Numbered from the stretch's first letter, positions 9,344 through 18,169 are shown. The stretch: DNA of 51,137 nt from Bacteroidota bacterium (GCA_017860255.1 JAFNAR010000019.1:1-51137), one strand, 5' to 3'. The notes: generated from the sequence alone by a model not told the origin. Numbers and translations: made by a program.

Positions 9344-11665
9344 TTACTTCTCCTTTCTTTTCATGAATTTGATTGCCAGTATATTTGTTTTATATAATAA
9401 TCTCCAAACGAAAACTCCACTGCTTACCAATTTACCCTTAAATGTACCATCCCAACCTCTAACTGTATTTGAAAATATTTTTTCTCCCCAACGATTATAA
9501 ATTTCAAAACTTTCTATTTCAACTTTTCCGTCATCAACATAAACGGGGAAGAATATATTATTTGTATATTCCAAAGGAGTGAAAGCATTTGGAACAAAAA
9601 CACTCACTTCAGGACTTATAAGAAAAATGGAATCTAAGAATTGTCCACAAGCATTTTCATAAGAAACAATATATAACCCATATTGATAAACTGTATATAA
9701 AGAGTCTTTAGAACCACTATTCCAATTGTAGTTATTACAATAATCACAAGAAGCATCCAGGGTTATAGGTAAGTCGTCAACAACTAATTCATTTTCTTCA
9801 AAAATAGACTGGAATTGTCCCATTTCCTGAACGTATAGATTAAGAGTAACAGAACTATCGCATCCTTCTTCAGTTTGAAGGTGTTGATAGTATAAGCCTT
9901 CATGAGACTCATTAAACCCATACATGTTATAAGTTTTCCCCAGACATATTTCAGCATAAATTGTATCGTTGTAGTAAGGATTTACATTAAGGTTAAGATA
10001 AATTATACTGTCACATCCCAAAATGCTTTGAAATTGACGAGCGTAAATGCCAGTGCTATCCTCAACGAAACCATATTGATTAAAAGTTCCTCCTTTGCAA
10101 ATTTCAGCATAAATAGTATCTCTAAAAACAGGATTAACTTTAAGATTTAAATAAATAATGCTGTCACAGCCATAAATATTAATTAATGTTTTTTTATGTA
10201 TACCAGCACTACCCTCATTAAAGCCATAAAGATTATAAGTTTGCCCTTGACAAATGGAGTCATTAATATTTGTGGTTTGTATTGGATTGACATAAATAGT
10301 TACGGAATCAATTTTCTCACAGCCATAAGAGTCAAAAGCGCGGATGAAAAATTTACTTGTGTCGGTGGGACTAACAATAATTGAATTGGTTGTGTCGCCA
10401 TTGCTCCAATAATAATTATCGAAAACATCATTAATAGAAATTGATAAAGAATCTCCTTGACAAATGTTATTATCAAATGGTGAGAAAGAAATATTATTAA
10501 TCATATTGTCAGGGATGATTATATCTACTTTAAAAGTATCTATACATAATCCATTATCAATAAATGCAATAATCGAAATAGGATATGTTCCCGCAGTATC
10601 GAAAAAAAATGTAGGATTAATGTCGTAGTAAGGAGAATTACCAGGTAATATCCATATAATGCTATCGCAAGGAGTGTTCCCAACGGCAGAGTCATTACTG
10701 CTTGAAATAATGCTATTATCTATCAACTGAATTTTCTTTTGGCAGTTATCAACAATGAATTGAAAATCAGCATAAGGATATTGCCTTTGAGCCAAAACCG
10801 AAAGAGTGAAATTGCAATCAGCATCTTCCAAAGAAGAACATCTGCAAAAATAATATAGATTACTTGAAGGAATGGTAATAGTTTGAGAAGTGGAGAAAAC
10901 AGTAGTATCTGAAGAAGAATACCAATGATAATTAAAACCTTTGGGAGCTTCAAAAACCAAATTATTATCATCACCACAACTCATCTGTTTAATATTTTTC
11001 TTCTCGCAAGATAAATTATAATAAGCATAACCATAATGAGCCCCCAAATTGCAGTCGTAAGTGGTGAAACGTAAGTTGATAATCTTATTATGATAATTAC
11101 TTAAGTCAATACCAATAGTAGTCCAATTCTTCCAAACAACGTCATTGAAAAAGTTCCACCCCAAAGAACTGCTCGCATAGAAATCAGCATAACCACAAGA
11201 ATCAATCAAAACATTACTGCTGTCCAAAATCTCCATCTTGAAACGAGGTTGATTAAACAAATTATGATCAGGATTTTCCAAAACAACCGCATATTTCATA
11301 ATAAGAATATCGAAATTGTTGGTATCAACCCTAAAAGTATATTTAATAGCCTCAGCTTGATAATTTGAAAAATCATTTCCAAGTTTGATAGAGTAAGTCT
11401 CTCCAGGAGGAACCATACTAAGATGATAGTTTGTATTTGCATCCTTTAATGAAGAGTTTGTGATAATGGAGTGTCTGTTTGAGACTATGCCTGTATTAAG
11501 ATATGGATTTACATAAGTACCATAATAACAAGTAACAAAAGAAGTATTAGTAATATCTCGGAAATTCAAGCAATTTTGAGACAAACTTTTAATAGATAAA
11601 AGAGAGAATATAATAAGAAATACTATATATATATTGGTTTTAACTGAGTAAAGTAAAGCATACAT
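9344..11665 (-). CDS. Secreted surface protein with PKD-like domain and T9SS type B (gliding-type) C-terminal domain
   Basis: This 773-residue exported protein begins with a hydrophobic signal sequence ending near SLSQ (about residue 30). Its middle has a PKD-like region (about 300-390). Three tandem repeats of about 51 residues follow (about 465-620), each with a Cys-x-Gly start, a YGF core and a GCDSIIYLNL ending. The C-terminus (VSVFVPNAFTPLEYTN, then FEIYNRWGEKIF, RGWDGTFKGK and VSSGVFVW) is the gliding-motility-associated sorting domain used by the type IX secretion system, so the protein should reach the cell surface or medium. Its function is probably adhesion or structure. No catalytic domain was recognised. 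Confidence 0.88.
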   Translation of the reverse strand: MYALLYSVKTNIYIVFLIIFSLLSIKSLSQNCLNFRDITNTSFVTCYYGTYVNPYLNTGIVSNRHSIITNSSLKDANTNYHLSMVPPGETYSIKLGNDFSNYQAEAIKYTFRVDTNNFDILIMKYAVVLENPDHNLFNQPRFKMEILDSSNVLIDSCGYADFYASSSLGWNFFNDVVWKNWTTIGIDLSNYHNKIINLRFTTYDCNLGAHYGYAYYNLSCEKKNIKQMSCGDDNNLVFEAPKGFNYHWYSSSDTTVFSTSQTITIPSSNLYYFCRCSSLEDADCNFTLSVLAQRQYPYADFQFIVDNCQKKIQLIDNSIISSSNDSAVGNTPCDSIIWILPGNSPYYDINPTFFFDTAGTYPISIIAFIDNGLCIDTFKVDIIIPDNMINNISFSPFDNNICQGDSLSISINDVFDNYYWSNGDTTNSIIVSPTDTSKFFIRAFDSYGCEKIDSVTIYVNPIQTTNINDSICQGQTYNLYGFNEGSAGIHKKTLINIYGCDSIIYLNLKVNPVFRDTIYAEICKGGTFNQYGFVEDSTGIYARQFQSILGCDSIIYLNLNVNPYYNDTIYAEICLGKTYNMYGFNESHEGLYYQHLQTEEGCDSSVTLNLYVQEMGQFQSIFEENELVVDDLPITLDASCDYCNNYNWNSGSKDSLYTVYQYGLYIVSYENACGQFLDSIFLISPEVSVFVPNAFTPLEYTNNIFFPVYVDDGKVEIESFEIYNRWGEKIFSNTVRGWDGTFKGKLVSSGVFVWRLLYKTNILAIKFMKRKEK

Positions 11666-11802
11666 AACTCAAATATTGTTAATTATAATTCTAAAGTTTC
11701 AAGTAAGGTAAGTTTGACTATAGATATAATTATAGATGAAATGCAATCCAATACGTAATCTTAATAAAATCTCTTCTCAAAAACAGATATTTATTATTGA
11801 GG

Positions 11803-11830
11803 CAAATGTACAAAAAATATTTTCTTACAA
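11803..11830 (-). promoter_or_regulatory. Possible promoter of the T9SS type B protein gene
   Basis: On the minus strand TACATTTG (11810-11803) fits TAnnTTTG, with a TTG 17 bp upstream (11830-11828). The spacing is slightly short and the implied leader is about 130 nt, so this is tentative. Confidence 0.35.
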
Positions 11831-12102
11831 GTAATAAAACACCAATTATTTTACAAAAAGATAAATTTTACAAAATAAGAACAATACCGGAAATGCTTAT
11901 ATAGTTATCATTCAAGTATTGTATTTGAAATTATTTTAGCCTTTTTTTTATAAATAGATAAAAGGATGTTTCTAATTTGATTTTTTATTCATAAAATTAT
12001 ATGCTGTGTTCTTGAAATTAAATAAGACATATTTCTATATAGACTTGATATATTTTCAAAAAGTCAAAGGATAAAACTTATTAAATAAGGACTTTTTATA
12101 TG

Positions 12103-12164
12103 AAAGATGCGCATCTTTCAATGCAAAAGATGTGCATCTTTCGGGTGAAAAGATGTACATCTTT
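12103..12164. repeat. Three-unit array of 16-bp palindrome AAAGATGYRCATCTTT, 23-bp period
   Basis: Perfect 7+2+7 palindromes occupy 12103-12118 (centre CG), 12126-12141 (centre TG) and 12149-12164 (centre TA). Their starts are exactly 23 bp apart. The last unit runs into eight T residues on the plus strand. A 15-16 bp direct repeat (AAGG, optional A, ACTTTTTATAT) flanks the array at 12087-12101 and 12203-12218. The 107-300 region carries a related element. The regular spacing suggests either an operator array for a dimeric DNA-binding protein or a hairpin series in a transcript. I do not recognise it as a named family. Confidence 0.85.
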
Positions 12165-12256
12165 TTTTTGCTTATTTTATGATGAAAGTTTTTATTTTAG
12201 GGAAGGAACTTTTTATATAAATATTCCTTGTTTAACCATTATGGATTTTTCTTTTG

Positions 12257-12264
12257 CAAATATA
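12257..12264 (-). promoter_or_regulatory. Minus-strand -7-like box conserved beside the palindrome array
   Basis: The minus strand reads TATATTTG here, matching TAnnTTTG. The box is 93 bases from the end of the last palindrome, and the same box lies 94 bases from the array at locus 1 (271-278). If used, transcription would run leftward through the array. No clear -33 box is visible in either copy, so promoter activity is inferred from conservation only. Confidence 0.35.
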
Positions 12265-12369
12265 AGAAAAATATTTGAATTTAAGTTCTTTTTTTACTGA
12301 TTATTGTTCGAAATTTAAGGAGTCTAAGGACATTAAACTCTTTAATCTCCTTAAGTAAGAAACTTTCTC

Positions 12370-12393
12370 CCCCTTTAGGGGAATGAGGGGTAA
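12370..12393. repeat. 24-bp repeat with CCCCTTTAGGGG hairpin, copy 1
   Basis: The 24 bases are identical to 18985-19008 and match 18913-18936 at 22 positions. The core CCCC-TTTA-GGGG is a foldback, followed by AATGAGGGGTAA. Similar CCCCTTTAGGGG-type intergenic elements are common in Bacteroidetes genomes as I remember them. Confidence 0.8.
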
Positions 12394-12451
12394 TTGAAAA
12401 GTTGGGTAATCCTTAATTGGGTTGCCTTTCTTTTTTTGTTTGCTTCTTTTT

Positions 12452-13024
12452 TTAATTATTAGAGGATAACCAGTTTCTGATTATTTGTTTGCCACAGTTT
12501 GTTATTATGGATTCGGGGTGGAATTGAACTGAGTGTATTGGGTATTTTGTGTGATACATAGACATTATGTTGTTGTCTTCATCAATGGAGCTAATCTCTA
12601 AGTCTTTGCCTGTCTGTTCTATTGTCCATGAGTGGTATCTGCCTATTTGTATGGTTTTTTTTATATCTTTAAATATTATGTCTTTAGGCTTGGTTATTCT
12701 TAGTGTTGAGGGGTGTCCATGTTTGGGAAAGTTGAGTTGTTTGATTGTTCCTCCAAAGTATTCATTAATGGCTTGATGTCCTAAGCATACGCCTAATATT
12801 GAGTGTGTTTTGTGGGTGTGGTGTATTAGTTGCATTAGTTGATTGGAGTGTTGAGGTGTGCCTGGTCCTGGCGAGAGTAGGATATATTGGTAGTTTTCAA
12901 GTTGTTTGAAGTCTATTTGGTCATTTCTCATTATTTGGTAGTGAATGCCTTCAATTTCTTTTAGTAGTCCTATTAGGTTGTATACGAATGAGTCGTGATT
13001 GTCGATGACTAATACTTGTTTCAT
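12452..13024 (-). CDS. pabA: Aminodeoxychorismate/anthranilate synthase component II (glutamine amidotransferase)
   Basis: This 190-residue class I amidotransferase releases ammonia from glutamine for its synthase partner. The catalytic triad is visible: C80 in GVCLGHQA, and H169 and E171 in VQFHPESI. The oxyanion-region motif LSPGPGTP is at residues 50-57. The length matches PabA/TrpG. Its divergent neighbours pabB and pabC place it in 4-aminobenzoate synthesis for folate, although such subunits can also serve tryptophan synthesis. No trp genes are nearby. It starts 37 bp from the divergent pabB start. Confidence 0.92.
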   Translation of the reverse strand: MKQVLVIDNHDSFVYNLIGLLKEIEGIHYQIMRNDQIDFKQLENYQYILLSPGPGTPQHSNQLMQLIHHTHKTHSILGVCLGHQAINEYFGGTIKQLNFPKHGHPSTLRITKPKDIIFKDIKKTIQIGRYHSWTIEQTGKDLEISSIDEDNNIMSMYHTKYPIHSVQFHPESIITNCGKQIIRNWLSSNN

Positions 13025-13046
13025 AAATATTTATAAATTGATGATG

Positions 13047-13054
13047 CAAAGATA
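13047..13054 (-). promoter_or_regulatory. -7 box of the pabA promoter in the divergent pab intergene
   Basis: The minus strand reads TATCTTTG between the divergent pabA and pabB starts. The pabA leader would be short, about 15 nt. A matching -33 box would fall inside the pabB coding start, and none is obvious. Confidence 0.4.
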
Positions 13055-13061
13055 TTAATTA

Positions 13062-14060
13062 ATGAGTAAAGATGTACTTTTGCACATTATGTTAGCTCAA
13101 AGGGATATTATTGAAAGGATGAATTGTTTGGGAAAGGAGCGTAAGCCTTTTCTCTTTATTGTTGATTTTGAAAAGGATAATGGTTTTGTTGTAGAAAATC
13201 CTTTTAATCAACAGGATATTCTTTTTGATTTGAATTCTGTTTCCAATTTCTCTTCTTCTTGTGTTGATGATTCTCTTTGTTCAAATTTGATTTCGTTTCC
13301 TAAATCTTTTGAGACTTATGATGATCAGTTTGATATTGTTAGAAAGGGTTTGCTTATGGGCGATTCTTTTCTAACTAATTTGACCGTAAAAACAAAAATT
13401 GATATTAATGTTTCTTTAGAGGAGATTTTCAAAAGGGCTAATTCAAAGTATAGATTGCTGGTTAGGGATAGGTTTGTTTGTTTCTCGCCTGAGTGTTTTG
13501 TGAGGATTGAGGATAACTCCATTTCAACTTTTCCTATGAAGGGAACTATTGATGCAAGTGTGGAGAATGCCAGGGAGGTTATTTTGTGTGATTATAAGGA
13601 AACGTGTGAACATAATACTATTGTGGATTTAATGCGTAATGATTTGAATATTATTGGCTCAAATGTCAGGGTGGAGAGGTTTAGATATATTGATGAGTTA
13701 AAGACAAGCAGGGGTAATATTTTGCAGGTGAGTTCTGAAGTGAAGGCTGATTTGAACTATGATTTTTATTCTCAGTTGGGTGATATTGTTTTTAAGCTTC
13801 TTCCTGCCGGTTCAATTTCTGGAGCTCCCAAGGAGTCAACCGTTCAAATTATTAAAGAGGCTGAAAACGAAAAGAGAGGTTTCTATACTGGTGTGTTTGG
13901 CTTTTTTGATGGGCATAATCTTGATTCTGGTGTAATAATCAGATATATTGAAAAAGAAGGCAATAACCGTTATTTCAGAAGTGGAGGAGGTGTAACAATC
14001 AATAGTAGCTCTAAGGATGAATATCAAGAGGCTATAAACAAAATTTATCTTCCTTTTTAA
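13062..14060 (+). CDS. pabB: Aminodeoxychorismate synthase component I (chorismate-binding enzyme)
   Basis: This 332-residue protein converts chorismate plus ammonia to 4-amino-4-deoxychorismate. It contains the chorismate-binding core with FPMKGTIDA (the active-site Lys region), ETCEHNTIVDLMRNDLNIIG, the TSRG element and LLPAGSISGAPKESTVQII, then FYTGVFGFFDG and the C-terminal GGGVTINSSSKDEYQEAINK. It lacks the N-terminal region of the roughly 450-residue PabB proteins, as is usual for compact Bacteroidetes versions. It is followed three bases later by pabC and is divergent from pabA. Confidence 0.92.
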   Translation: MSKDVLLHIMLAQRDIIERMNCLGKERKPFLFIVDFEKDNGFVVENPFNQQDILFDLNSVSNFSSSCVDDSLCSNLISFPKSFETYDDQFDIVRKGLLMGDSFLTNLTVKTKIDINVSLEEIFKRANSKYRLLVRDRFVCFSPECFVRIEDNSISTFPMKGTIDASVENAREVILCDYKETCEHNTIVDLMRNDLNIIGSNVRVERFRYIDELKTSRGNILQVSSEVKADLNYDFYSQLGDIVFKLLPAGSISGAPKESTVQIIKEAENEKRGFYTGVFGFFDGHNLDSGVIIRYIEKEGNNRYFRSGGGVTINSSSKDEYQEAINKIYLPF

Positions 14061-14063
14061 TTT

Positions 14064-14660
14064 ATGAGCAGTACCAGATTTATTGAATCCCTGAAAATTC
14101 AAGGGGAGAGGTTCTCAAATATTGAGCTTCATCAGCAAAGAGTTGATTTAACGTGTAAGGCGTTTTCAATCAATAGAAAAATTGAGCTTAAGGATATTAT
14201 TATTCCTGAATCAAATGATGCTTTGGTTCAAAAATGCAGGATAATTTATTCTAAGGATGATTTCTCTGTTAGTTTTACGCCCTACAAGCAAAGAATGATT
14301 GAGAGTTTGAAGGTGGTTTTTGATGATTCAATTAATTATGGTTTTAAGTTTGAGGATAGGGATAGATTAAATGGTCTTTTTGATAAAAGAGGGGATTGTG
14401 GCGATATTTTGATTGTGAAGAATGGTTGTTTGACAGATACTTCTTTTTCAAATATTGTTCTTTTTGATGGAGATAAATATTTCACTCCAAGTTCTTTTTT
14501 GCTTAATGGAACAATGCGTCAAAAACTTCTCAGGGATAAGCTTGTTTTTGAGAAGGAAATTAAATTAGATGACATTAAACGCTTCAAAAAGCTATACCTA
14601 ATCAACGCTCTCAACTCCTTAGAGGACAATCTTTCAATAAGTGTAGAGAATATTTACTAA
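14064..14660 (+). CDS. pabC: 4-amino-4-deoxychorismate lyase (class IV aminotransferase fold)
   Basis: This 198-residue PLP enzyme splits aminodeoxychorismate into 4-aminobenzoate and pyruvate. The likely PLP lysine is K95 in NYGFKFEDR. The cofactor-binding stretch DILIVKNGCLTDTSFSNIVLFDG and the LLNGTMRQKLL motif are typical of fold-type IV enzymes. It is shorter than E. coli PabC (about 270 residues) and matches the compact version usually found beside short pabB genes in Bacteroidetes. Start ATG 14064 lies three bases after the pabB stop, so the two are surely co-transcribed. Confidence 0.85.
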   Translation: MSSTRFIESLKIQGERFSNIELHQQRVDLTCKAFSINRKIELKDIIIPESNDALVQKCRIIYSKDDFSVSFTPYKQRMIESLKVVFDDSINYGFKFEDRDRLNGLFDKRGDCGDILIVKNGCLTDTSFSNIVLFDGDKYFTPSSFLLNGTMRQKLLRDKLVFEKEIKLDDIKRFKKLYLINALNSLEDNLSISVENIY

Positions 14661-14718
14661 CCCTAAATCTAATCCCACACCAAATTATTTACTTCATTAA
14701 TTCCAAATCTGATAAATT

Positions 14719-15297
14719 CTACCACCTTCTAATAGCATTCCAAATTCGTTGAAATATATTATGTGTTCTTTTGTATTCTGCTTCTCTTATCCAATACTCT
14801 TCTTTTAATTGCCTGCTTTTCCTTAATGTTTTTTGGTGATTAATAGAAAGTCCAACTGCATGATTCATATCAATATCGTAAACATAAGTTCCTTTTTTCT
14901 TATCTACATTTGCTATAGTAAGAACTATTGTTGAAAACATTAAATTATAATCTAAATGTATTTTATATTGTCTATCAGCTATATTATTGTTGCCTTTTGT
15001 AAAATCTGTATGATTTAGATACATTATAACTTCATTCCCTAATGGGGGATTTGAATTGAATTTTGAAAATTCTTTTTTCCCACATACTATATCTCCAGTA
15101 TGATAGGTAAAGTCAATTTTCTGTTTTTGGTTTAATGTGTCAGTATATTCAAAGTATCCAACAAGTATACTTGCAGGAATTCTTGCATCAATAAAAATAA
15201 CACAATTAATACGAACAGGAATATCATTGGTGTCTTGAGAAAATACATTCGTGCAAAGTGATAAAACACTTACTAAAATAATTATTATCCTTTTCAT
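14719..15297 (-). CDS. Exported protein of unknown function
   Basis: This 192-residue protein has a clear signal peptide (hydrophobic residues 4-15, likely cleavage after VFSQ near residue 21). The mature part has alternating short hydrophobic stretches that suggest beta structure, and ends in a basic, aromatic tail (NIFQRIWNAIRRW). No lipobox or known domain was recognised. It is the most downstream of five consecutive minus-strand genes for exported proteins. Confidence 0.65.
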   Translation of the reverse strand: MKRIIIILVSVLSLCTNVFSQDTNDIPVRINCVIFIDARIPASILVGYFEYTDTLNQKQKIDFTYHTGDIVCGKKEFSKFNSNPPLGNEVIMYLNHTDFTKGNNNIADRQYKIHLDYNLMFSTIVLTIANVDKKKGTYVYDIDMNHAVGLSINHQKTLRKSRQLKEEYWIREAEYKRTHNIFQRIWNAIRRW

Positions 15298-15360
15298 ATT
15301 TATTTTGGGTTTTAATGTTTAACCTTTTATTTCATTTGTTCTTATTCTAAGCTTTAAACT

Positions 15361-15750
15361 TTAATTTGCATTATGCAATTCTTTAAGTACTCCATTTTCA
15401 TCAACATATATCACCATTCTTATAGAAGTAGCATCAAAAACTCCCATATTCGAAATTTTATACTTACTGTTTCTCTTTAATTTAAAATCTCTTACGGTAT
15501 CGTCATAGAAATTTTGTACATAAAAACTTTCTGGTATTTCATTTAGATTTATTGAATATACCTTCTCACTATCGGTTTTTCGTATTATATAAAAAAAATC
15601 ATCATTATCGATTCCATTAATTTCTATTTGTCCAAAATAGGTGCTACCTGCTTGAAACAATTGTTTGTCTTCATCAAAAGAAAAATCATTCCCAGCACAT
15701 GAAGCAAACAAAAGAATTAAAGTTGTTATTAGATATAATATTTTTTTCAT
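15361..15750 (-). CDS. Small lipoprotein of unknown function
   Basis: This 129-residue protein has a lipoprotein signal with lipobox LFASC, so C18 would be lipidated. The mature part is about 110 residues, acidic at its start (NDFSFDEDK) and probably beta-rich. No family was recognised. It belongs to the tandem group of secreted genes at 14719-18108. Confidence 0.65.
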   Translation of the reverse strand: MKKILYLITTLILLFASCAGNDFSFDEDKQLFQAGSTYFGQIEINGIDNDDFFYIIRKTDSEKVYSINLNEIPESFYVQNFYDDTVRDFKLKRNSKYKISNMGVFDATSIRMVIYVDENGVLKELHNAN

Positions 15751-15815
15751 TTCTGACTTGCTTAATTTTTTATTTATATATTTTCAAAGGCTATTTCATT
15801 AACTCTATTGCCAAC

Positions 15816-16718
15816 CTACCAAGTTATTTCAAAATAATCATTATTAATAAATGATATTGTGTATTGGTCATTACTTATTAAAGGAATTTTAGTAATAGGT
15901 ACGAGTTCTTGATTAATAATTTTATAGCTTTGTTTGCCAATGGAATTGTGAATATATAAAGTGTTATTAAATTTAAAAAATCTATCTGGATGATAATATT
16001 GAATGTCTTTGATTATTATATCTACTTTTAAGTTGTCTAAAGATATTGATTTTAAGCTCTCTTTATATTCTGCTATGGAAAGATAATAGATTCTATCCTT
16101 CGTTAAATTAAAGGTGTCAACATATTCATTGGTTAATTTATTTACTTTCTTAGTCTTTAAATTATATGAATATATATCGCCATTAACAAGAATATAAAAA
16201 TAATCCTTATCACCGAAAGTTAATAAACCTGGACTTTCCAATTCTGCATATTTGAAAGAATGTAATAAACTAACCATATTATTTGAGAGAATCTTATAAA
16301 ACAAAACCTTGTAATTATTATAATCTTGAACAAAGAAGTAAATGTCTTTTTCATTAGTAATAACATCAAGTATAGCCATATCTTCGTCAAATTGAGAATA
16401 AATATTAGTTTTCTCCTTCGAATCAATATTATAAACAGATACTATATTCCCATCTGTCATTACTATTTCATTATCGCTGTAATTACAAACATCAATATAA
16501 AAGGTATTGTATATCAATGTGTCTTTTCTTTTTGTATCTAAATTCATCATTATAAGTCTTTGTTCTAAAAACTCACCTGAATCATCATTAATATATTCAG
16601 AATAAAAGATATTGTTTTTTAATTCTAACTTATAAATACCTTTAATTAAAATACTATTTTGAGAGATTAAGGATGTAAATGAACATACCATAATCAATGT
16701 TATTATTATTCTTTTCAT
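15816..16718 (-). CDS. Exported protein of unknown function, possibly a beta-propeller
   Basis: A protein of 300 residues when started at ATG 16718; an in-frame TTG at 16739 would add seven residues, but the ATG directly precedes the signal sequence MKRIIITLIMVCSFTSLISQ. The mature part has repeated short strands with motifs such as SVYNIDSKEKTNIYS, YFYILVNGDIYSYNLKTKKVNKLT and RIYYLSIAEYKESLKSISLDN, spaced like blades of a propeller of the TolB/DUF5050 kind. That fold is inferred from spacing only, and no enzymatic motif is visible. Confidence 0.6.
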   Translation of the reverse strand: MKRIIITLIMVCSFTSLISQNSILIKGIYKLELKNNIFYSEYINDDSGEFLEQRLIMMNLDTKRKDTLIYNTFYIDVCNYSDNEIVMTDGNIVSVYNIDSKEKTNIYSQFDEDMAILDVITNEKDIYFFVQDYNNYKVLFYKILSNNMVSLLHSFKYAELESPGLLTFGDKDYFYILVNGDIYSYNLKTKKVNKLTNEYVDTFNLTKDRIYYLSIAEYKESLKSISLDNLKVDIIIKDIQYYHPDRFFKFNNTLYIHNSIGKQSYKIINQELVPITKIPLISNDQYTISFINNDYFEITW

Positions 16719-16775
16719 ATATGAATTAATCTTTTCCAAATAATGCTTATTATTAACTTCATTTTTTATACAACT

Positions 16776-17306
16776 CTACTTTTCAATATTATACAAGTAA
16801 TATCTATAACTCCAACCATCTTTTTCTCTATGAACTTTATAAATTGAAGAGCTATGTTTTAATATACATGCTGAATTTGGGAAATAATCTTTTTCATTAC
16901 CCATAGGGTAAACAAATGTTGCTTTTTCATCGTGGAATTTAATAGTTCCCTTATATACCACCTTATTTTGTTTTACTAATAATAATAAATTTCTATCCTC
17001 AGCCTCTACTGTAAAATCTCCTCCATGATATGGAAATCCAATTATTTCGGATATATCTTCCTCAAATGCTGCACTTATAAGATATAATGTATCATAATCA
17101 ACTTTTAATGCTTTCTTTAAATCAATATAATCGGCAGGAGCAGTATAAGAAGTGCTATCAAAAGAATGAAAAAATACGTCTGTCTTCTTAAAATCACAAT
17201 TACGATTAATATATCTTGTAATTTTATCAGATGTTCTATTGCAAGCACTCATCAAGACACTTGCACTAATTAAAACAATGATAATTCTAAAATTTAATGA
17301 CTTCAT
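16776..17306 (-). CDS. Lipoprotein of unknown function
   Basis: This 176-residue protein has a lipobox LMSAC with C22 as the likely lipid anchor. The mature part is mixed alpha/beta in appearance and ends in a Tyr-rich segment (DGWSYRYYLYNIEK). No domain was recognised. It is tandem with other exported-protein genes of similar size. Confidence 0.63.
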   Translation of the reverse strand: MKSLNFRIIIVLISASVLMSACNRTSDKITRYINRNCDFKKTDVFFHSFDSTSYTAPADYIDLKKALKVDYDTLYLISAAFEEDISEIIGFPYHGGDFTVEAEDRNLLLLVKQNKVVYKGTIKFHDEKATFVYPMGNEKDYFPNSACILKHSSSIYKVHREKDGWSYRYYLYNIEK

Positions 17307-17382
17307 AATCCAACTATTTTCTTAATCATGGCTGTTATTATTTAATACTTATTTTTAACTCTTAATTTTATAAACTATTACC

Positions 17383-18108
17383 TTACTTTTTATTACTACT
17401 TTTCTTTATTTTAATTTTATCTCTTTTCCAATATATACTGTTTCTTCTAAGAGATAATGTATCATTTATTTTCTCATTAAAAAATATCCTACCATATTTT
17501 GGCTTTGGAAAATCAAAATCAATTTCAAATAGATTATTATCATTTTCTTTGACTTGATATTTAACTGTTAATGCTGTATCTTGTAAGGGTTGTGTAAGAT
17601 AACCATCATAACAAAGGTACATTTTAAAATAAAAATCTTTGACTTCAATTAAATTTGGTATATAAAGACTATCATTATTAATATTGTATTTCAAAGTATC
17701 ATTCAATACAATTGTATAATGAACAGAATCTCTTGAGGTCAACTGCTCTTTTTTATTAAATAATGGATAACTTTCTTCAATACTCATCATAGGCTTATTA
17801 AACACTATAATTGTTCCATTGTAGTTATGTTCTTTAGTTGTTACAATCATAGGAATATTATTAAGGTCTTGTATGTAACCTTTGAGAATTATTTTTCTAT
17901 TGTTTTTACTGAATATCCAAGTACCATATGTTTCTTGCAACACACTTCCTCCTCCTTCCAAACAAAAGAAAGTACCATCCTCATTAATGTCAAAACGTGT
18001 CAACCAACTATATTCTCTTATTGCATAAGTGCCATAAATATCTTGTTTATTCACAACACATGATTGCAATAGAATAATTGAACATATTAATAATATAAAT
18101 TTCTTCAT
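17383..18108 (-). CDS. Lipoprotein of unknown function, lipocalin-like N-terminus
   Basis: This 241-residue protein has a lipobox LLQSC with anchor C17. Residues 25-75 (GTYAIREYSWLTRFDINEDGTF, then TYGTWIFSKNNRKIILKGYI) follow the pattern of small lipocalin-like or copper-resistance-NlpE-like lipoproteins, where a G-x-W/Y strand is followed by D-G-T-F. The rest is unassigned, and the tail is very basic (KRDKIKIKKSSNKK). It is the first gene of the five-gene minus-strand group; a -7-like box lies at 18170-18177. Confidence 0.62.
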   Translation of the reverse strand: MKKFILLICSIILLQSCVVNKQDIYGTYAIREYSWLTRFDINEDGTFFCLEGGGSVLQETYGTWIFSKNNRKIILKGYIQDLNNIPMIVTTKEHNYNGTIIVFNKPMMSIEESYPLFNKKEQLTSRDSVHYTIVLNDTLKYNINNDSLYIPNLIEVKDFYFKMYLCYDGYLTQPLQDTALTVKYQVKENDNNLFEIDFDFPKPKYGRIFFNEKINDTLSLRRNSIYWKRDKIKIKKSSNKK

Positions 18109-18169
18109 AATTATTTATTGCTGATATAGTAATTCAAACTAAATTAAATGTTAGAATATTTTCCAATGC

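Larger units (their letters stand above)
11666..12451. other. Noncoding region with palindrome array, foldbacks and CCCCTTTAGGGG repeat
   Basis: No believable gene lies here; the open frame starting at 12100 runs through the palindrome array. It holds a possible promoter for the surface-protein gene (11803-11830), the 23-bp-period palindrome array (12103-12164), a minus-strand -7-like box at 12257-12264, a foldback with TTAAGGAG/CTCCTTAA arms near 12315-12355, and a 24-bp repeat at 12370-12393. Confidence 0.7.

Noticed and set aside
12100..12300. Open frame of 66 codons starting in the palindrome array
   Set aside because: Its first third is translated palindrome repeat, it has no homology signal and no ribosome-binding site, and the rest is AT-rich sequence with an Ile/Phe/Lys bias.
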